From Okeania sp. SIO3B5 (GTDB lineage: Bacteria; Cyanobacteriota; Cyanobacteriia; Cyanobacteriales; Microcoleaceae), in the NCBI RefSeq assembly GCF_010692555.1, contig NZ_JAAHHG010000038.1, forward strand, positions 1 to 44,970: a DNA stretch of 44,970 nucleotides, written 5' to 3'. The notes under the pieces were generated by a model, which saw only the letters and a list, made by a program, of their open reading frames with translations, had not been told where the DNA came from and searched no databases. The number at the start of each line of letters is the position of its first letter. Position 1 is the stretch's first letter. Made by a program: the position numbers and the translations under genes. Shown here piece after piece: positions 34,352 to 42,815 of this stretch.

Positions 34352-36256
34352 ATGCAACCACCAATTCCTATAGGAACTATTTTACAAAACCGCTATCGCT
34401 TGATTAATATTCTAGGTCAAGGTGGGTTTGGACGTACCTACCTAGCAGAAGATACAGGTCGCTTTAACGAGCGTTGCGCTCTCAAAGAATTTATTCCCCT
34501 ACAGACAAATGCCCATCCAGTAACTAAATCTCAAGAACTATTTTCTCGCGAAGCAGCTATTCTCTATCAAATTCAACATCCCCAAATTCCCAAATTTCGA
34601 GCAACTTTTGAAGAAAATCAACGTTTATTCCTATTACAAGATTATATCGAAGGCAAAACCTATCGCAGCATATTGCAAGAACGTCAAATAACAAATAGTT
34701 TGTTCTCAGAAGCAGAAGTGCTAACTTTTTTACAACAAATTTTACCCGTCTTAGCTCATATTCACAGTTTTGGTATCATTCACCGAGACATATCTCCCGA
34801 CAATATCATTAGGCGAGAAAGCGATCAAATGCCAGTATTAATAGATTTCGGAGTAGTAAAAGAACTCGCAACAAAAATTCAATCTTCCCACTTAGTAGCA
34901 CCCTTGACAAATGTAGGAAAATTTGGCTACGCTCCCTGGGAACAAATTCAACTGGGAAGAGCAACAGCAAATAGCGATCTACATGCTTTGGCAGTTACAG
35001 TAGTTGTACTATTGACAGGAAAAGAACCCCAACAATTAATTGACCAAACCACATTAACTTGGAATTGGCAACGGTGGGTAGCAGTTAGTCCAGGGTTAGC
35101 TGAGATGATCAATAGAATGTTAAGTCATCAACCAGGCGATCGCTACCAGTCTGTCACTGAAGTAGAGCAAGCTTTGGAAAGATTACCCCATATCAAATCT
35201 CAACAATTACCTACCATCAACCAAGAACAAAATAATCCTTCCCCTTCCCAACAACCAACAGTAGGAGCAACTCCAAATCAAAACCTTAACCCCAATCACA
35301 ATGATAGCTTTTTTGATAATCAGAAGTGGGTTGTACCTGCATTAGTAGCAGTATTAGTAGTTTTATCTGGCATAGTATCGTGGAGTGCAGTTAATTTTTT
35401 CCTCAAGCGTAGACAACAAGAACCTCAACTTCAGCAACCAACGAAAATAAATCCTATACCAGTACCAACCCTTCCCCCTCCTTCATCATCACCAATACCC
35501 ACTTCATCCCCATCTCCAACAACTACATCAACACCATCACCTACTTTGCCATCACCATCACCTGTTGTTCCTGCACCATCTGCAAAACCAGAAGTACCAG
35601 TCAGACCACTACCTACTTCTACTCCTATTCCGGAGACTCCTACTCCTGTCATTATTCCATCTCCATCAATTACTTCAGAAGAACGTCTGAATGTATTCCC
35701 AGGGGAACCTATATCTATTGAAGGTCGCTTGAAAGGGAATGAAAGTATTGACTATATAATTTCTGGGAGTCAAAGGCAAAATTTGAATTTATTAGTTACA
35801 GGAGAAGGAGTTTTAATGAGTTTAGTAGCAGTAGATGGTGAACCAGTAGATGGAATTTCCGATCAAGTATCTATTTGGAAAGGAACTCTACCCAATGATG
35901 GCGACTACAAAATAACTCTCACTCCCTTACCCGGTTTACCTGGTACTGACTATAAGTTAGATATTAATTTAGTTGACCCCATACCTAAAGTTATTCCTAC
36001 CTCTGAACCGGAAGCAACTGAGTCACCTACACCCACACAAGAACCGGAAGCAACCGAGTCACCTTCTAGTCTACAGCTCAATAAACCCTCCAAAAAGCAG
36101 ATAAAAAAATCATTCCCCATTTCAACCCCACTTGAAGAACTTGATAAACCTTCTAAAAAGCCTAAAAAGCAAATTGTGATTCCAGAAACAGAGATAACAC
36201 CCTCACCAACTCCAGCAGAAGAAACTTCATCCGATTCTCAAATTTTAATTGAATAG
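34352..36256 (+). CDS. Ser/Thr protein kinase with TM and C-terminal PPC-like domain
   Basis: 634 residues. Kinase domain about 14-278: GQGGFGRTYLAE (22-33), Lys45 in CALKEF, catalytic HRDISPDN (Asp146) and IDFG (Asp165), so all core residues are kept. A membrane helix lies at about 327-351, followed by a long Pro/Ser/Thr-rich segment (about 365-445) and a compact beta domain (about 450-545, LNVFPGEPISIEG...) resembling bacterial pre-peptidase C-terminal (PPC) domains. The tail has two EPEATESP-type repeats and lysine-rich KPSKK repeats. The layout is a membrane receptor kinase with an outside sensor or wall-binding part. It is monocistronic. Confidence 0.88.
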   Translation: MQPPIPIGTILQNRYRLINILGQGGFGRTYLAEDTGRFNERCALKEFIPLQTNAHPVTKSQELFSREAAILYQIQHPQIPKFRATFEENQRLFLLQDYIEGKTYRSILQERQITNSLFSEAEVLTFLQQILPVLAHIHSFGIIHRDISPDNIIRRESDQMPVLIDFGVVKELATKIQSSHLVAPLTNVGKFGYAPWEQIQLGRATANSDLHALAVTVVVLLTGKEPQQLIDQTTLTWNWQRWVAVSPGLAEMINRMLSHQPGDRYQSVTEVEQALERLPHIKSQQLPTINQEQNNPSPSQQPTVGATPNQNLNPNHNDSFFDNQKWVVPALVAVLVVLSGIVSWSAVNFFLKRRQQEPQLQQPTKINPIPVPTLPPPSSSPIPTSSPSPTTTSTPSPTLPSPSPVVPAPSAKPEVPVRPLPTSTPIPETPTPVIIPSPSITSEERLNVFPGEPISIEGRLKGNESIDYIISGSQRQNLNLLVTGEGVLMSLVAVDGEPVDGISDQVSIWKGTLPNDGDYKITLTPLPGLPGTDYKLDINLVDPIPKVIPTSEPEATESPTPTQEPEATESPSSLQLNKPSKKQIKKSFPISTPLEELDKPSKKPKKQIVIPETEITPSPTPAEETSSDSQILIE

Positions 36257-36269
36257 TTGTCATTTAAAG

Positions 36270-36654
36270 TTTTTGGCGTTGGTGAAAAGAGGTATGGTAT
36301 CATGTCTGGATAAGAGCGCGAACAAAAAATTTTCTCCTTATATTCCTCTTTATTCTTCTTTCTTCCCCTCCTGGGAGGGGTTAGGGGTGGGTTGACTCCT
36401 GACTCCTGACTTCCCCTCCTGGGAGGGGTTATATCATGTTCCCCTTCCAGGGGAGCTGCGCTAACGGATAATCAGTTATAAAAAACCTTCTGCCTTCTAA
36501 CCTTGCTCTTTCCCTCCAGCATAGCTGCCTCCTTCCTCCTGCCTTCGATCCACAGATATTATAAGTATTCAACCGAACATGATATTAGGGGTGGGTTGAC
36601 TCCTCAATAATTAAGATTAATATCATACACGCGCTTCACCAACGCCAAGTTTTT
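36270..36654. mobile_element. three-level nest of small elements
   Basis: Outer ends TTTTTGGCGTTGGTGAA (36270-36286) and TTCACCAACGCCAAG (36635-36649) are inverted repeats of family E type. Inside are two CCCCTCCTGGGAGGGG units (36365 and 36413). The second is itself split by a complete family C element (36431-36586): the host sequence GAGGGGTT resumes as TAGGGGTGGG after it. Confidence 0.75.
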
Positions 36655-36715
36655 GGGTGGTAGTGCATTCTAATGATCGTGCATTGTCATTATTTTTGTT
36701 ACAAGGTACGGCAGT

Positions 36716-36732
36716 GGGAGCATCTTGCTCCC
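36716..36732. repeat. GGGAGC-ATCTT-GCTCCC hairpin
   Basis: Reverse orientation of the AAGAT hairpin family with GGGAGC/GCTCCC stems, the same stem as at 14376-14392. It lies in 36655-36876, which otherwise holds CTTCTGCC and CTTCCTC microsatellites and no gene. Confidence 0.7.
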
Positions 36733-36876
36733 GTGCCAGGTATTCATTTTTCCTTCATAGACATTACTATGTGACCTGTCGAAGACTATACCCATGCAAC
36801 TTTCCCTTCTGCCTCCGGCCTTCTGCCTTCTGCCTTCTTCCCTCTTCCTTCTTCCCTCTTCCTTCTTCAAGATGAT

Positions 36877-37722
36877 TTATTGATTTTCATCCAAATTATC
36901 AAGATTGAAAATAAAAGGAGGTCTTTGAGAATTTTCATTTCCCAGAATTAAAACTTTAGGCATTTGAGAACCACCTTCTTTCCAAGCTTCAATAGCTTCT
37001 TTTTGTAAAACCAACTCACCACCTTGTGCTTTTAGTGTTTCCGCTAATAATTTTTGAGCTTCTGCTTTACCCTTTGCACGGTTAATATATGCCTGAGCTT
37101 CTTGTTCTGCTTCTTCAGCAATATATACTGCTCGTTGTGCTTTTTGTTCAGCAATTTGCTTCTCTTCAACTGCTTTAGCAAATTCAGGAGAAAATGTTAA
37201 ATCAATTACGCTAGTATCTAACACAAGAATGCCATATTTATCTAAACGAGAACCTAAAGCATTATCAAAGTCTGCTTTCAATTCTTCCCTTTGAGTAATA
37301 GCTTCTTCAACAGTTCTTCTCGCTGCAGCAATTTTAAAAGATTCTTGAGTTTGTGGTGCAATTACTTTGGCAACTAAATTTTGTAAAGTTCCTTGTTCTC
37401 TTCTAATTTTTACTACTAACATAGGGTCTAAGCGAAAGTTAATTGCAAAACTTGCTGATAATTGTTGTAAATCTTTTGTAGAACTTTGGGCTGGAACTTC
37501 AAATTTTTGCACAGTCACATCATAGATATCAACTTGAGAAATCAAGGGAGGTTTAAAGTGAATGCCTTCTAAGAGAGCGCCATCTCTAGCTTTACCTAAA
37601 ATACTAATCACACCAGCTTGACCAGGATTAATAATGACAAAGGAATTGAAGCCAATTAGCAATACTAATGATGACACGGTTGCTAATATTACTGTTTGTA
37701 AACTTTGTTGTTGATTTTTCAA
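36877..37722 (-). CDS. prohibitin/SPFH-domain membrane protein
   Basis: 281 residues. One N-terminal membrane helix (about 10-30), then the SPFH/band 7 domain (INPGQAGVISILGKARDGALLEGIHF onward; about 31-195, described as two joined pieces). A coiled coil rich in Ala/Glu/Lys/Gln (about 180-245, EEKQIAEQKAQRAVYIAEEA) comes last. Prohibitin-like proteins form ring or cage oligomers on the membrane and control proteases and membrane order. No FtsH or NfeD gene is adjacent. A tract of AAGGAAG repeats lies upstream. Confidence 0.88.
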   Translation of the reverse strand: MKNQQQSLQTVILATVSSLVLLIGFNSFVIINPGQAGVISILGKARDGALLEGIHFKPPLISQVDIYDVTVQKFEVPAQSSTKDLQQLSASFAINFRLDPMLVVKIRREQGTLQNLVAKVIAPQTQESFKIAAARRTVEEAITQREELKADFDNALGSRLDKYGILVLDTSVIDLTFSPEFAKAVEEKQIAEQKAQRAVYIAEEAEQEAQAYINRAKGKAEAQKLLAETLKAQGGELVLQKEAIEAWKEGGSQMPKVLILGNENSQRPPFIFNLDNLDENQ

Positions 37723-38069
37723 TTTTTTTCTCCGAATTCTGAGATTATGATTTATTGGTATATTTTCTTTGTTAATCTTAGTTCAAATTGAAAATTACCA
37801 TTCAAATTATATAATATTTTTAGACTTGTTTAATCAAGAAGAAGGAAGAAGGAAAAAGGAAGAAGAAAGGAGGAAAAAGGAAAGAGAAAAAAGTGAATCG
37901 GGACTCTAAACCTAACGAATTGTAAACAGCCTGTAGGTGGTGGAGTATTAAACCCAAAAAGAAAAAGATAATTACTACTTTTTTTGACTAATGTGCTTGC
38001 TCTTAAGTAATAGTATTTTTTTAACATTAATACTAAGTTTAAAAATAACAAAAGTTATGAAAAACTAAA
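37723..38069. repeat. intergenic region with AAGGAAG microsatellite
   Basis: The purine tract lies at about 37838-37892; the rest is AT-rich. No gene or hairpin was recognised. Confidence 0.45.
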
Positions 38070-38338
38070 TAGGGTTTGCGCTCAAAAGTCTTTTAGTAGG
38101 GGTAGGAGACAGGAGACAACCCACCCCTCGCCCCTCCCCCTCCCAGGAGGGGGACAGGAGAAATGGGAAGTTAGAGGAGGTAGGAGCTAAGTTTTGTCCC
38201 AAGATTGTTCTGCCCAACTATACGCCTAAAATACTAACTTTTTGAGCGTGAAGAGCTGAAACAGGCGCACTTTTTTTGACCCAAAAAAGGCACTTGTCTT
38301 TATATGTCAATGCTTTTAGATTTAATCAGCAAGCCCTA
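38070..38338 (-). mobile_element. MITE family B, complete copy
   Basis: Ends TAGGGTTTGCGCTCAAAAG (38070) and AATCAGCAAGCCCTA (38338). It contains CCTCCCAGGAGGGG, an AGGAGACAGGAGA tract, TTCTGCCCAACTATACGCC and TTTTTGAGCGTGAAGAGCTG. From 38339 to 38606 there is an AT-rich stretch, a TATCATGTCCG remnant of family C (about 38490) and a GACTCCT heptamer tract (38561-38590). Confidence 0.75.
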
Positions 38339-38558
38339 AATACTCCCATTGAACAAATCATATTAGGAATAATTAATCTTGTTTAAATTTGTACTACTTT
38401 TACTTTTAAGAAAGCGATCACAATATACATATCCTAATTCTTTGCCTACATAGAGAGAGTAAGACAAAACTATTTGTCATTTATACTTCATATCATGTCC
38501 GTTTAATTAGCGATAAAAAACTTTCTTCTCCTTGTATTTCTTCTTTCCTTCTTTCCTT

Positions 38559-38590
<32 letters not shown>

Positions 38591-38606
38591 AATGCTATAT
38601 TTATTT

Positions 38607-39794
38607 TTAATTCACAATAGCAAGTTTTCTAGGCATCAATCTTGCCAAAATTTGTTTTAGTACCATTGCTGTCCAATCAATATCTGCTTCCGTTGTTTCT
38701 CGTCCTAATGTTAGACGAATACCTCTAGTAGAAGCTTCTTCTGTATAACCCATTGCGAGTAATATTGGACTTGGAGTTACCTTTCCACTATGACAAGCTG
38801 AACCAGCACTAATACCAATTCCAGCCAGGTTTAACTGTCGCACCAAAGTTTTACCTGTAATTTTATCTTCCATTTCCCCTCTTTCAACTTCTGGGGGAAC
38901 AATGCAGAAACTAACATGATGAGGCAGTCTGTGCCATCGATCCCCAGTAGAAATTACATAAGAAGTTTGTGCCATCTGTTCAAATAAGCGATCGCGCAAT
39001 CTTATTAACCTTAATCTTTCTGTCGTCATTTCCTCATCCGCTAATTCTGCTGCTACTCCAAAACCAGCGATCGCTGCTACGGCCTGAGTACCAGAACGTA
39101 ACTTCAATTCCTGGCCACCACCAGTCAATATTGGTACTAGCTCTACACCCTCTCTAATATAGAGCGCACCCGCACCTTGAGGACCATAAATTTTATGACT
39201 CGATAAAGATAATAAATCTACTGGTAGTTTTTGTACATTTATTGGTAAACGCCCTACTACCTGAACTGCATCAGTATGAAACAAAACCCCATGAGAACGA
39301 CAAATATTACCTAGTTCCTCGATAGGTTGGAGAGTGCCTACTTCACTTTGACCATAAATTATTGATACTAAAACTGTATTTGGTTGTAATGCTGCTTGTA
39401 GTTGTTGAGGATCTACTCTTCCTTGGCGATCGACAGATAATCTTGTCACTTGCCAACCCCAATTTTCTAACATTCTTGCTGGTTGTGAAATCGCAGAATG
39501 TTCCACACTAGAAATAATGATATGTTGGGGTTTTTCATAGCAATGCGCCACGCCCATGATTGCCATATTATCAGCTTCAGTCCCTCCAGAAGTAAAAATA
39601 ATTGACTCTGGCACTGTATGGATCAGATTAGCCACTTTTATTCTTGCCCTCTCGACTAATGTTGCCGACCTCTGGCCCCATGTATGTAAGCTAGATGGAT
39701 TACCCCACTGTTGGGTAAAAGCCTGTTGCATAGCAGCGATCGCTTCTGGCCTTGTTGGTGTTGTGGCACTATAGTCTAGATAAATTTGCATCAT
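38607..39794 (-). CDS. cysteine desulfurase, NifS/IscS type
   Basis: PLP enzyme that takes sulfur from cysteine for Fe-S clusters and other sulfur uses. 395 residues. N-terminal YLDYSATTPTRPEA (5-18), FTSGGTEADN (67-76), the PLP-stacking VEHSA (97-101), Schiff-base lysine in SLSSHKIYGP (K201), the RSGTQ motif (233-237), and the catalytic persulfide Cys334 in SAGSACHSGK. The class I loop length around Cys334 fits NifS/IscS rather than SufS. No iscU or nif gene is nearby. Start at the first of two adjacent Met. Confidence 0.93.
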   Translation of the reverse strand: MMQIYLDYSATTPTRPEAIAAMQQAFTQQWGNPSSLHTWGQRSATLVERARIKVANLIHTVPESIIFTSGGTEADNMAIMGVAHCYEKPQHIIISSVEHSAISQPARMLENWGWQVTRLSVDRQGRVDPQQLQAALQPNTVLVSIIYGQSEVGTLQPIEELGNICRSHGVLFHTDAVQVVGRLPINVQKLPVDLLSLSSHKIYGPQGAGALYIREGVELVPILTGGGQELKLRSGTQAVAAIAGFGVAAELADEEMTTERLRLIRLRDRLFEQMAQTSYVISTGDRWHRLPHHVSFCIVPPEVERGEMEDKITGKTLVRQLNLAGIGISAGSACHSGKVTPSPILLAMGYTEEASTRGIRLTLGRETTEADIDWTAMVLKQILARLMPRKLAIVN

Positions 39795-39894
39795 GTCTAT
39801 CCGTTTATATCATTAACTTCATACAATATAGTCAAAATATTGTCACAGAAGTTTTGACATAAAGGAGTGAAAAAGTAGTTCAATAATTAATAAT

Positions 39895-40186
39895 TAGGGT
39901 CTGCTGAAAAAGTCTTATGGGTGAGGGTAGGAGACAACCCACCCCTAACCCCTCCCAACCCACCCCTAGCCCCTCCCAGGAGGGGAGGGGAAGACAGCTA
40001 TACTGGATAAATGGGAATGTAGAGGAGGTAGGAGTAACAATTGTCAGAATGATTTTTCTGCCATAGTCTTGCCTAAAATACTAACTTTTTGAGCATAAAG
40101 AGCTGAAAAATTTGCACTTTTTAAAGGCCTCCAAAATGCTAAAGCCTTTATATGTCAATGCTTTTAGATTTAATCAGCAAGCCCTA
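39895..40186 (-). mobile_element. MITE family B, complete copy
   Basis: Ends TAGGGTCTGCTGAAAAAGTC (39895) and AATCAGCAAGCCCTA. Two CCACCCCTA-CCCCTCCC units (39938-39985), then GATTTTTCTGCC and GAGCATAAAGAGCTG. Its right half is almost identical to that of 38070-38338. Confidence 0.75.
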
Positions 40187-40682
40187 ATTAATTATTAATA
40201 ATTAATAATTAATTGTTGAACACTTCCTTTAATATGATAAAATTAAAAAAGATAAAATGACAAATTTTTAAGGTAATTAAAATCGCCAGTTCGTTTTTCA
40301 TCCACGCTTTAAAAAGATGTGGCTTTCAAACTCCCGTCCATCTTTCGTAAATTCCCAGATATTTTCTACACAATTCTCATAGGAATGCTATGTGCCTGAA
40401 TTATTTTTAATGTGGCTATTGTAACTCAGATATTTCTATACTTTATAATAGTTAAATTCTAAAAAGTTACCGAATAATTAAGGTTTAAAGCCTCTCATGA
40501 GCAAGGAGAAAAAAGCGGTCGAGGGATGGCGAGGTCTCGAAGCCATATACATGATACCAAGAGAAGAAAAAATTTTCCTGTCTCGTCAATCCTCTTCTTT
40601 TCAAGGAGAAGTAATTATTAATTATTAATTATTAATTATTAATTATTAATTATTAATTATTAATTATTAATTGATTGAATAG
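40187..40682. repeat. AT-rich region with long ATTATTA heptamer tract
   Basis: An AATTAAGGTTTAAAGCCTCTC unit (about 40472-40497) is related to 4247-4530, followed by TCAAGGAGAAGTAATT and an ATTATTA heptamer tract of about 60 bases (40612-40673) that stops 10 bases short of the next gene's stop codon. No gene. Confidence 0.55.
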
Positions 40683-41081
40683 CTACTTAGGTTTACAAAC
40701 ATTATAATCTTCATGTGACATAACTTTCTGTGGTATAACAAAACTCCCATAATCTTGACAAATCATTCTATAGTTGCGGGTAACAGGTATACTTACTATG
40801 AAACGATTATGGCGGAGCCGTTTACCTCCAAATTCTCGATAGCTTTGATTATCATTTAATGCAGAAATAATTGCCCTAGCTTTGACAACTACATAATCAG
40901 GTAAACCTCTCAAGTCTATCAAATCGCCATCGAAAGAAGCTTCCCACTCTAACTTTTTTTCTCGCTTTTCCGCTATTTCTTCATCAACTCTTTGCTTTGC
41001 CATCTCCTGTTGTTCACAGCGATGGCATTTTCTCCCATATCCTTTATGGCCACACGGAAAAGTCCTTTTTCTTTTCGGCAT
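40683..41081 (-). CDS. zinc-knuckle protein with RelE/ParE-like C-terminus
   Basis: 132 residues. The N-terminus FPCGHKGYGRKCHRCEQQ (8-25) provides C10, H12, C19 and C22 as a probable zinc site, followed by a charged helix (about 26-48). The remainder (about 55-130) has the strand/helix pattern and short motifs of RelE-superfamily toxins: a helix with VKARAIISAL, GGKRL, SIPVTRNYRMIC and a final SHEDYN. No antitoxin-sized gene accompanies it, so a solitary or housekeeping role is as likely as a toxin. The start ATG 41081 lies 87 bases downstream, in sense, of the tnpB stop. Confidence 0.6.
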   Translation of the reverse strand: MPKRKRTFPCGHKGYGRKCHRCEQQEMAKQRVDEEIAEKREKKLEWEASFDGDLIDLRGLPDYVVVKARAIISALNDNQSYREFGGKRLRHNRFIVSIPVTRNYRMICQDYGSFVIPQKVMSHEDYNVCKPK

Positions 41082-41168
41082 AAAACAGCAAAGTTAGTTT
41101 TTACCAAGTTCTCTGAGCTTTGTTCAATGTTTTTTCCAGACCTGATTGAAAAATCCACAAACTATTTA

Positions 41169-42491
41169 TTAAACTTCAGTCGGGTTATAGTCCACTCTAA
41201 ATTTTACATTATCGGCCATTATTACACAATATTCAAATAAACCTGTTGTGACATACTCCCAAACTAAGCTTTCGCTATAGTGTGGGCTTCTCGTTTCGTA
41301 GTCCTGCCACTGCATCGGACAAGCGCGTGCTTTAAGGACGGGATGCCCCGTCGCCCTATTTTTTATATTTATTGCTGCATTCAAGTCGCGGTCTATTAAA
41401 ATACCGCAGTGTGGGCAAGAATGAGTTCGTATGTTTAATTCTTTCGGAACTTTTTTACCGCAATTCGAGCAATCTTGGCTGGTATTTTGAGGATTCACTG
41501 CTATGGTTTTCTGTCCAGCATTTCCGGCTTTGACAGTCAAAATAGTTAGAAATTGGCCCCATCCAGCATCATTAATTGATTTACTCAAACGGGTCTTTGC
41601 TAGCCCTTTAATATTTAAGTTTTCATGGGCGATAACTTCAGCTTTTGATAACAATTTATTGGCTGTTTTAAAATGAAAATCTTTACGCTTGTCAGCTACT
41701 TTTTTATGTTTTTTAGCTACAGCTAGAATAGCTTTTAACCATCTTTTGCTACCTTTCTTTTTACGGGATAAGCGTTTTTGTAGAGTCTTTAATCGCTTCT
41801 GAGATGAACGATAATATTGAGGAATGGGAACCGACTCTCCTTCACTTGTTACGAAGAATTCCTTCAGTCCCATATCGATTCCTAGAGTATTTTCTGTTGT
41901 CGGTTCGACATCAGGGAAATAGGGAACCGATTTATCTTCTAAGGATAGCGTGACATAATAGCCATCAGCTTTACGGCTAATAGTAACGGTTTTGATTTGA
42001 AAACCTGACGGCAATGGTCTATGTTGAATCAACTTTATTTTACCAATTTTAGGTAAATTAATCTTATTTTCTTCAATACAGTTTTGTTTGATTTGAGGAT
42101 AAGTAAAACTACGATAACGTCCTTTTCCTTTAAACCTTGGTTTCCCTAATCTAGTTCCTTTTTTGTCTGCTTTCAACCATCTATCAAAGGCAAGTTTTAC
42201 TCGTTTTATGCAATCCTGTAATACTTGAGAATGAATCAGTTTGTAGTCAGGAAACTTGTCTTTTGTATTGACCAAATCTTTTTTTTGAGAGTAATAATCT
42301 GGATTATCTCTGAGTCTTGGAATTGGCATCACCAAGGGGCAGGCATTAACCGGACAGCGATTTTCGTCCCACCACGAGAACCGCTCGCCTAACCTATAGT
42401 TGTACTGCCGACGCAACAATTCCAACCACATTTCTATGGTGGCCAACTGTTCTTTATTGGGCCTTAATTTATATTGGTAGGCAGTGCGCAT
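41169..42491 (-). CDS. tnpB: TnpB, RNA-guided nuclease of IS200/IS605-type elements
   Basis: 440 residues with all parts of an active TnpB: an N-terminal helix-turn-helix_OrfB_IS605 region, the split RuvC site D206 (LGIDMGLKEF), E290 (IAHENLNI) and D367/D369 (DRDLNAAINI), and a zinc ribbon CSNCGKK...CPHC. TnpB uses a guide RNA (omega/reRNA) from the 3' end of its element to cut DNA and favour element retention. A roughly 60-residue tail follows the last RuvC motif. No tnpA lies beside it. A GGACGGGATGCCCCGTC palindrome (41337-41353) lies inside the 3' coding part, where the guide RNA would begin. Confidence 0.92.
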   Translation of the reverse strand: MRTAYQYKLRPNKEQLATIEMWLELLRRQYNYRLGERFSWWDENRCPVNACPLVMPIPRLRDNPDYYSQKKDLVNTKDKFPDYKLIHSQVLQDCIKRVKLAFDRWLKADKKGTRLGKPRFKGKGRYRSFTYPQIKQNCIEENKINLPKIGKIKLIQHRPLPSGFQIKTVTISRKADGYYVTLSLEDKSVPYFPDVEPTTENTLGIDMGLKEFFVTSEGESVPIPQYYRSSQKRLKTLQKRLSRKKKGSKRWLKAILAVAKKHKKVADKRKDFHFKTANKLLSKAEVIAHENLNIKGLAKTRLSKSINDAGWGQFLTILTVKAGNAGQKTIAVNPQNTSQDCSNCGKKVPKELNIRTHSCPHCGILIDRDLNAAINIKNRATGHPVLKARACPMQWQDYETRSPHYSESLVWEYVTTGLFEYCVIMADNVKFRVDYNPTEV

Positions 42492-42815
42492 GGTGGAAAA
42501 TTTCCGGGGTTATAGCAATATAATATACAAGTTTTTTAACCAGAGAGAAAGCTTCTGCTGGGATATTTACCCATTTAATGGGCATCGAATCTATTCAATT
42601 GGCCGCCGATTCATCTCACGCTCCTCTTTAAAATTATGGTGTGAGGCTTCTCGACGGTTTAGCTAAAATTAAAATAGAAATATTTAAGATTAAGGCCACT
42701 GCTTGAATCAGGATTAGGTATTACATTTTAGGTGGCACGTAAGCTTTTTCACCTACAACCTACGACCTTCTTCAGTGGTCAGCTTTTTCATCTATAAGTC
42801 TACAACTTTCTTGAA
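42492..42815. other. region between tnpB and the PLD gene; possible element end
   Basis: A CTCAC (42615-42619)/GTGAG (42641-42645) hairpin near GGCCGCCGATTCATC may be the subterminal palindrome of the tnpB element's left end. A GCCACTGC/CAGTGGTC pair and AGCTTTTTCA...CTACAAC repeats (about 42742-42811) follow. No gene. Confidence 0.35.

Noticed and set aside
35431-35652. Gly/Val-rich minus-strand frame
   Set aside because: It is the reverse reading of the kinase's Pro/Ser/Thr-rich linker.
40612-40673. Possible replication-origin-like AT repeat
   Set aside because: It is a plain ATTATTA heptamer tract; no DnaA boxes or dnaA/dnaN neighbours are visible.
42484-42666. 60-codon plus-strand frame next to tnpB
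   Set aside because: It overlaps the tnpB start on the other strand and probably the element's end; no family features.
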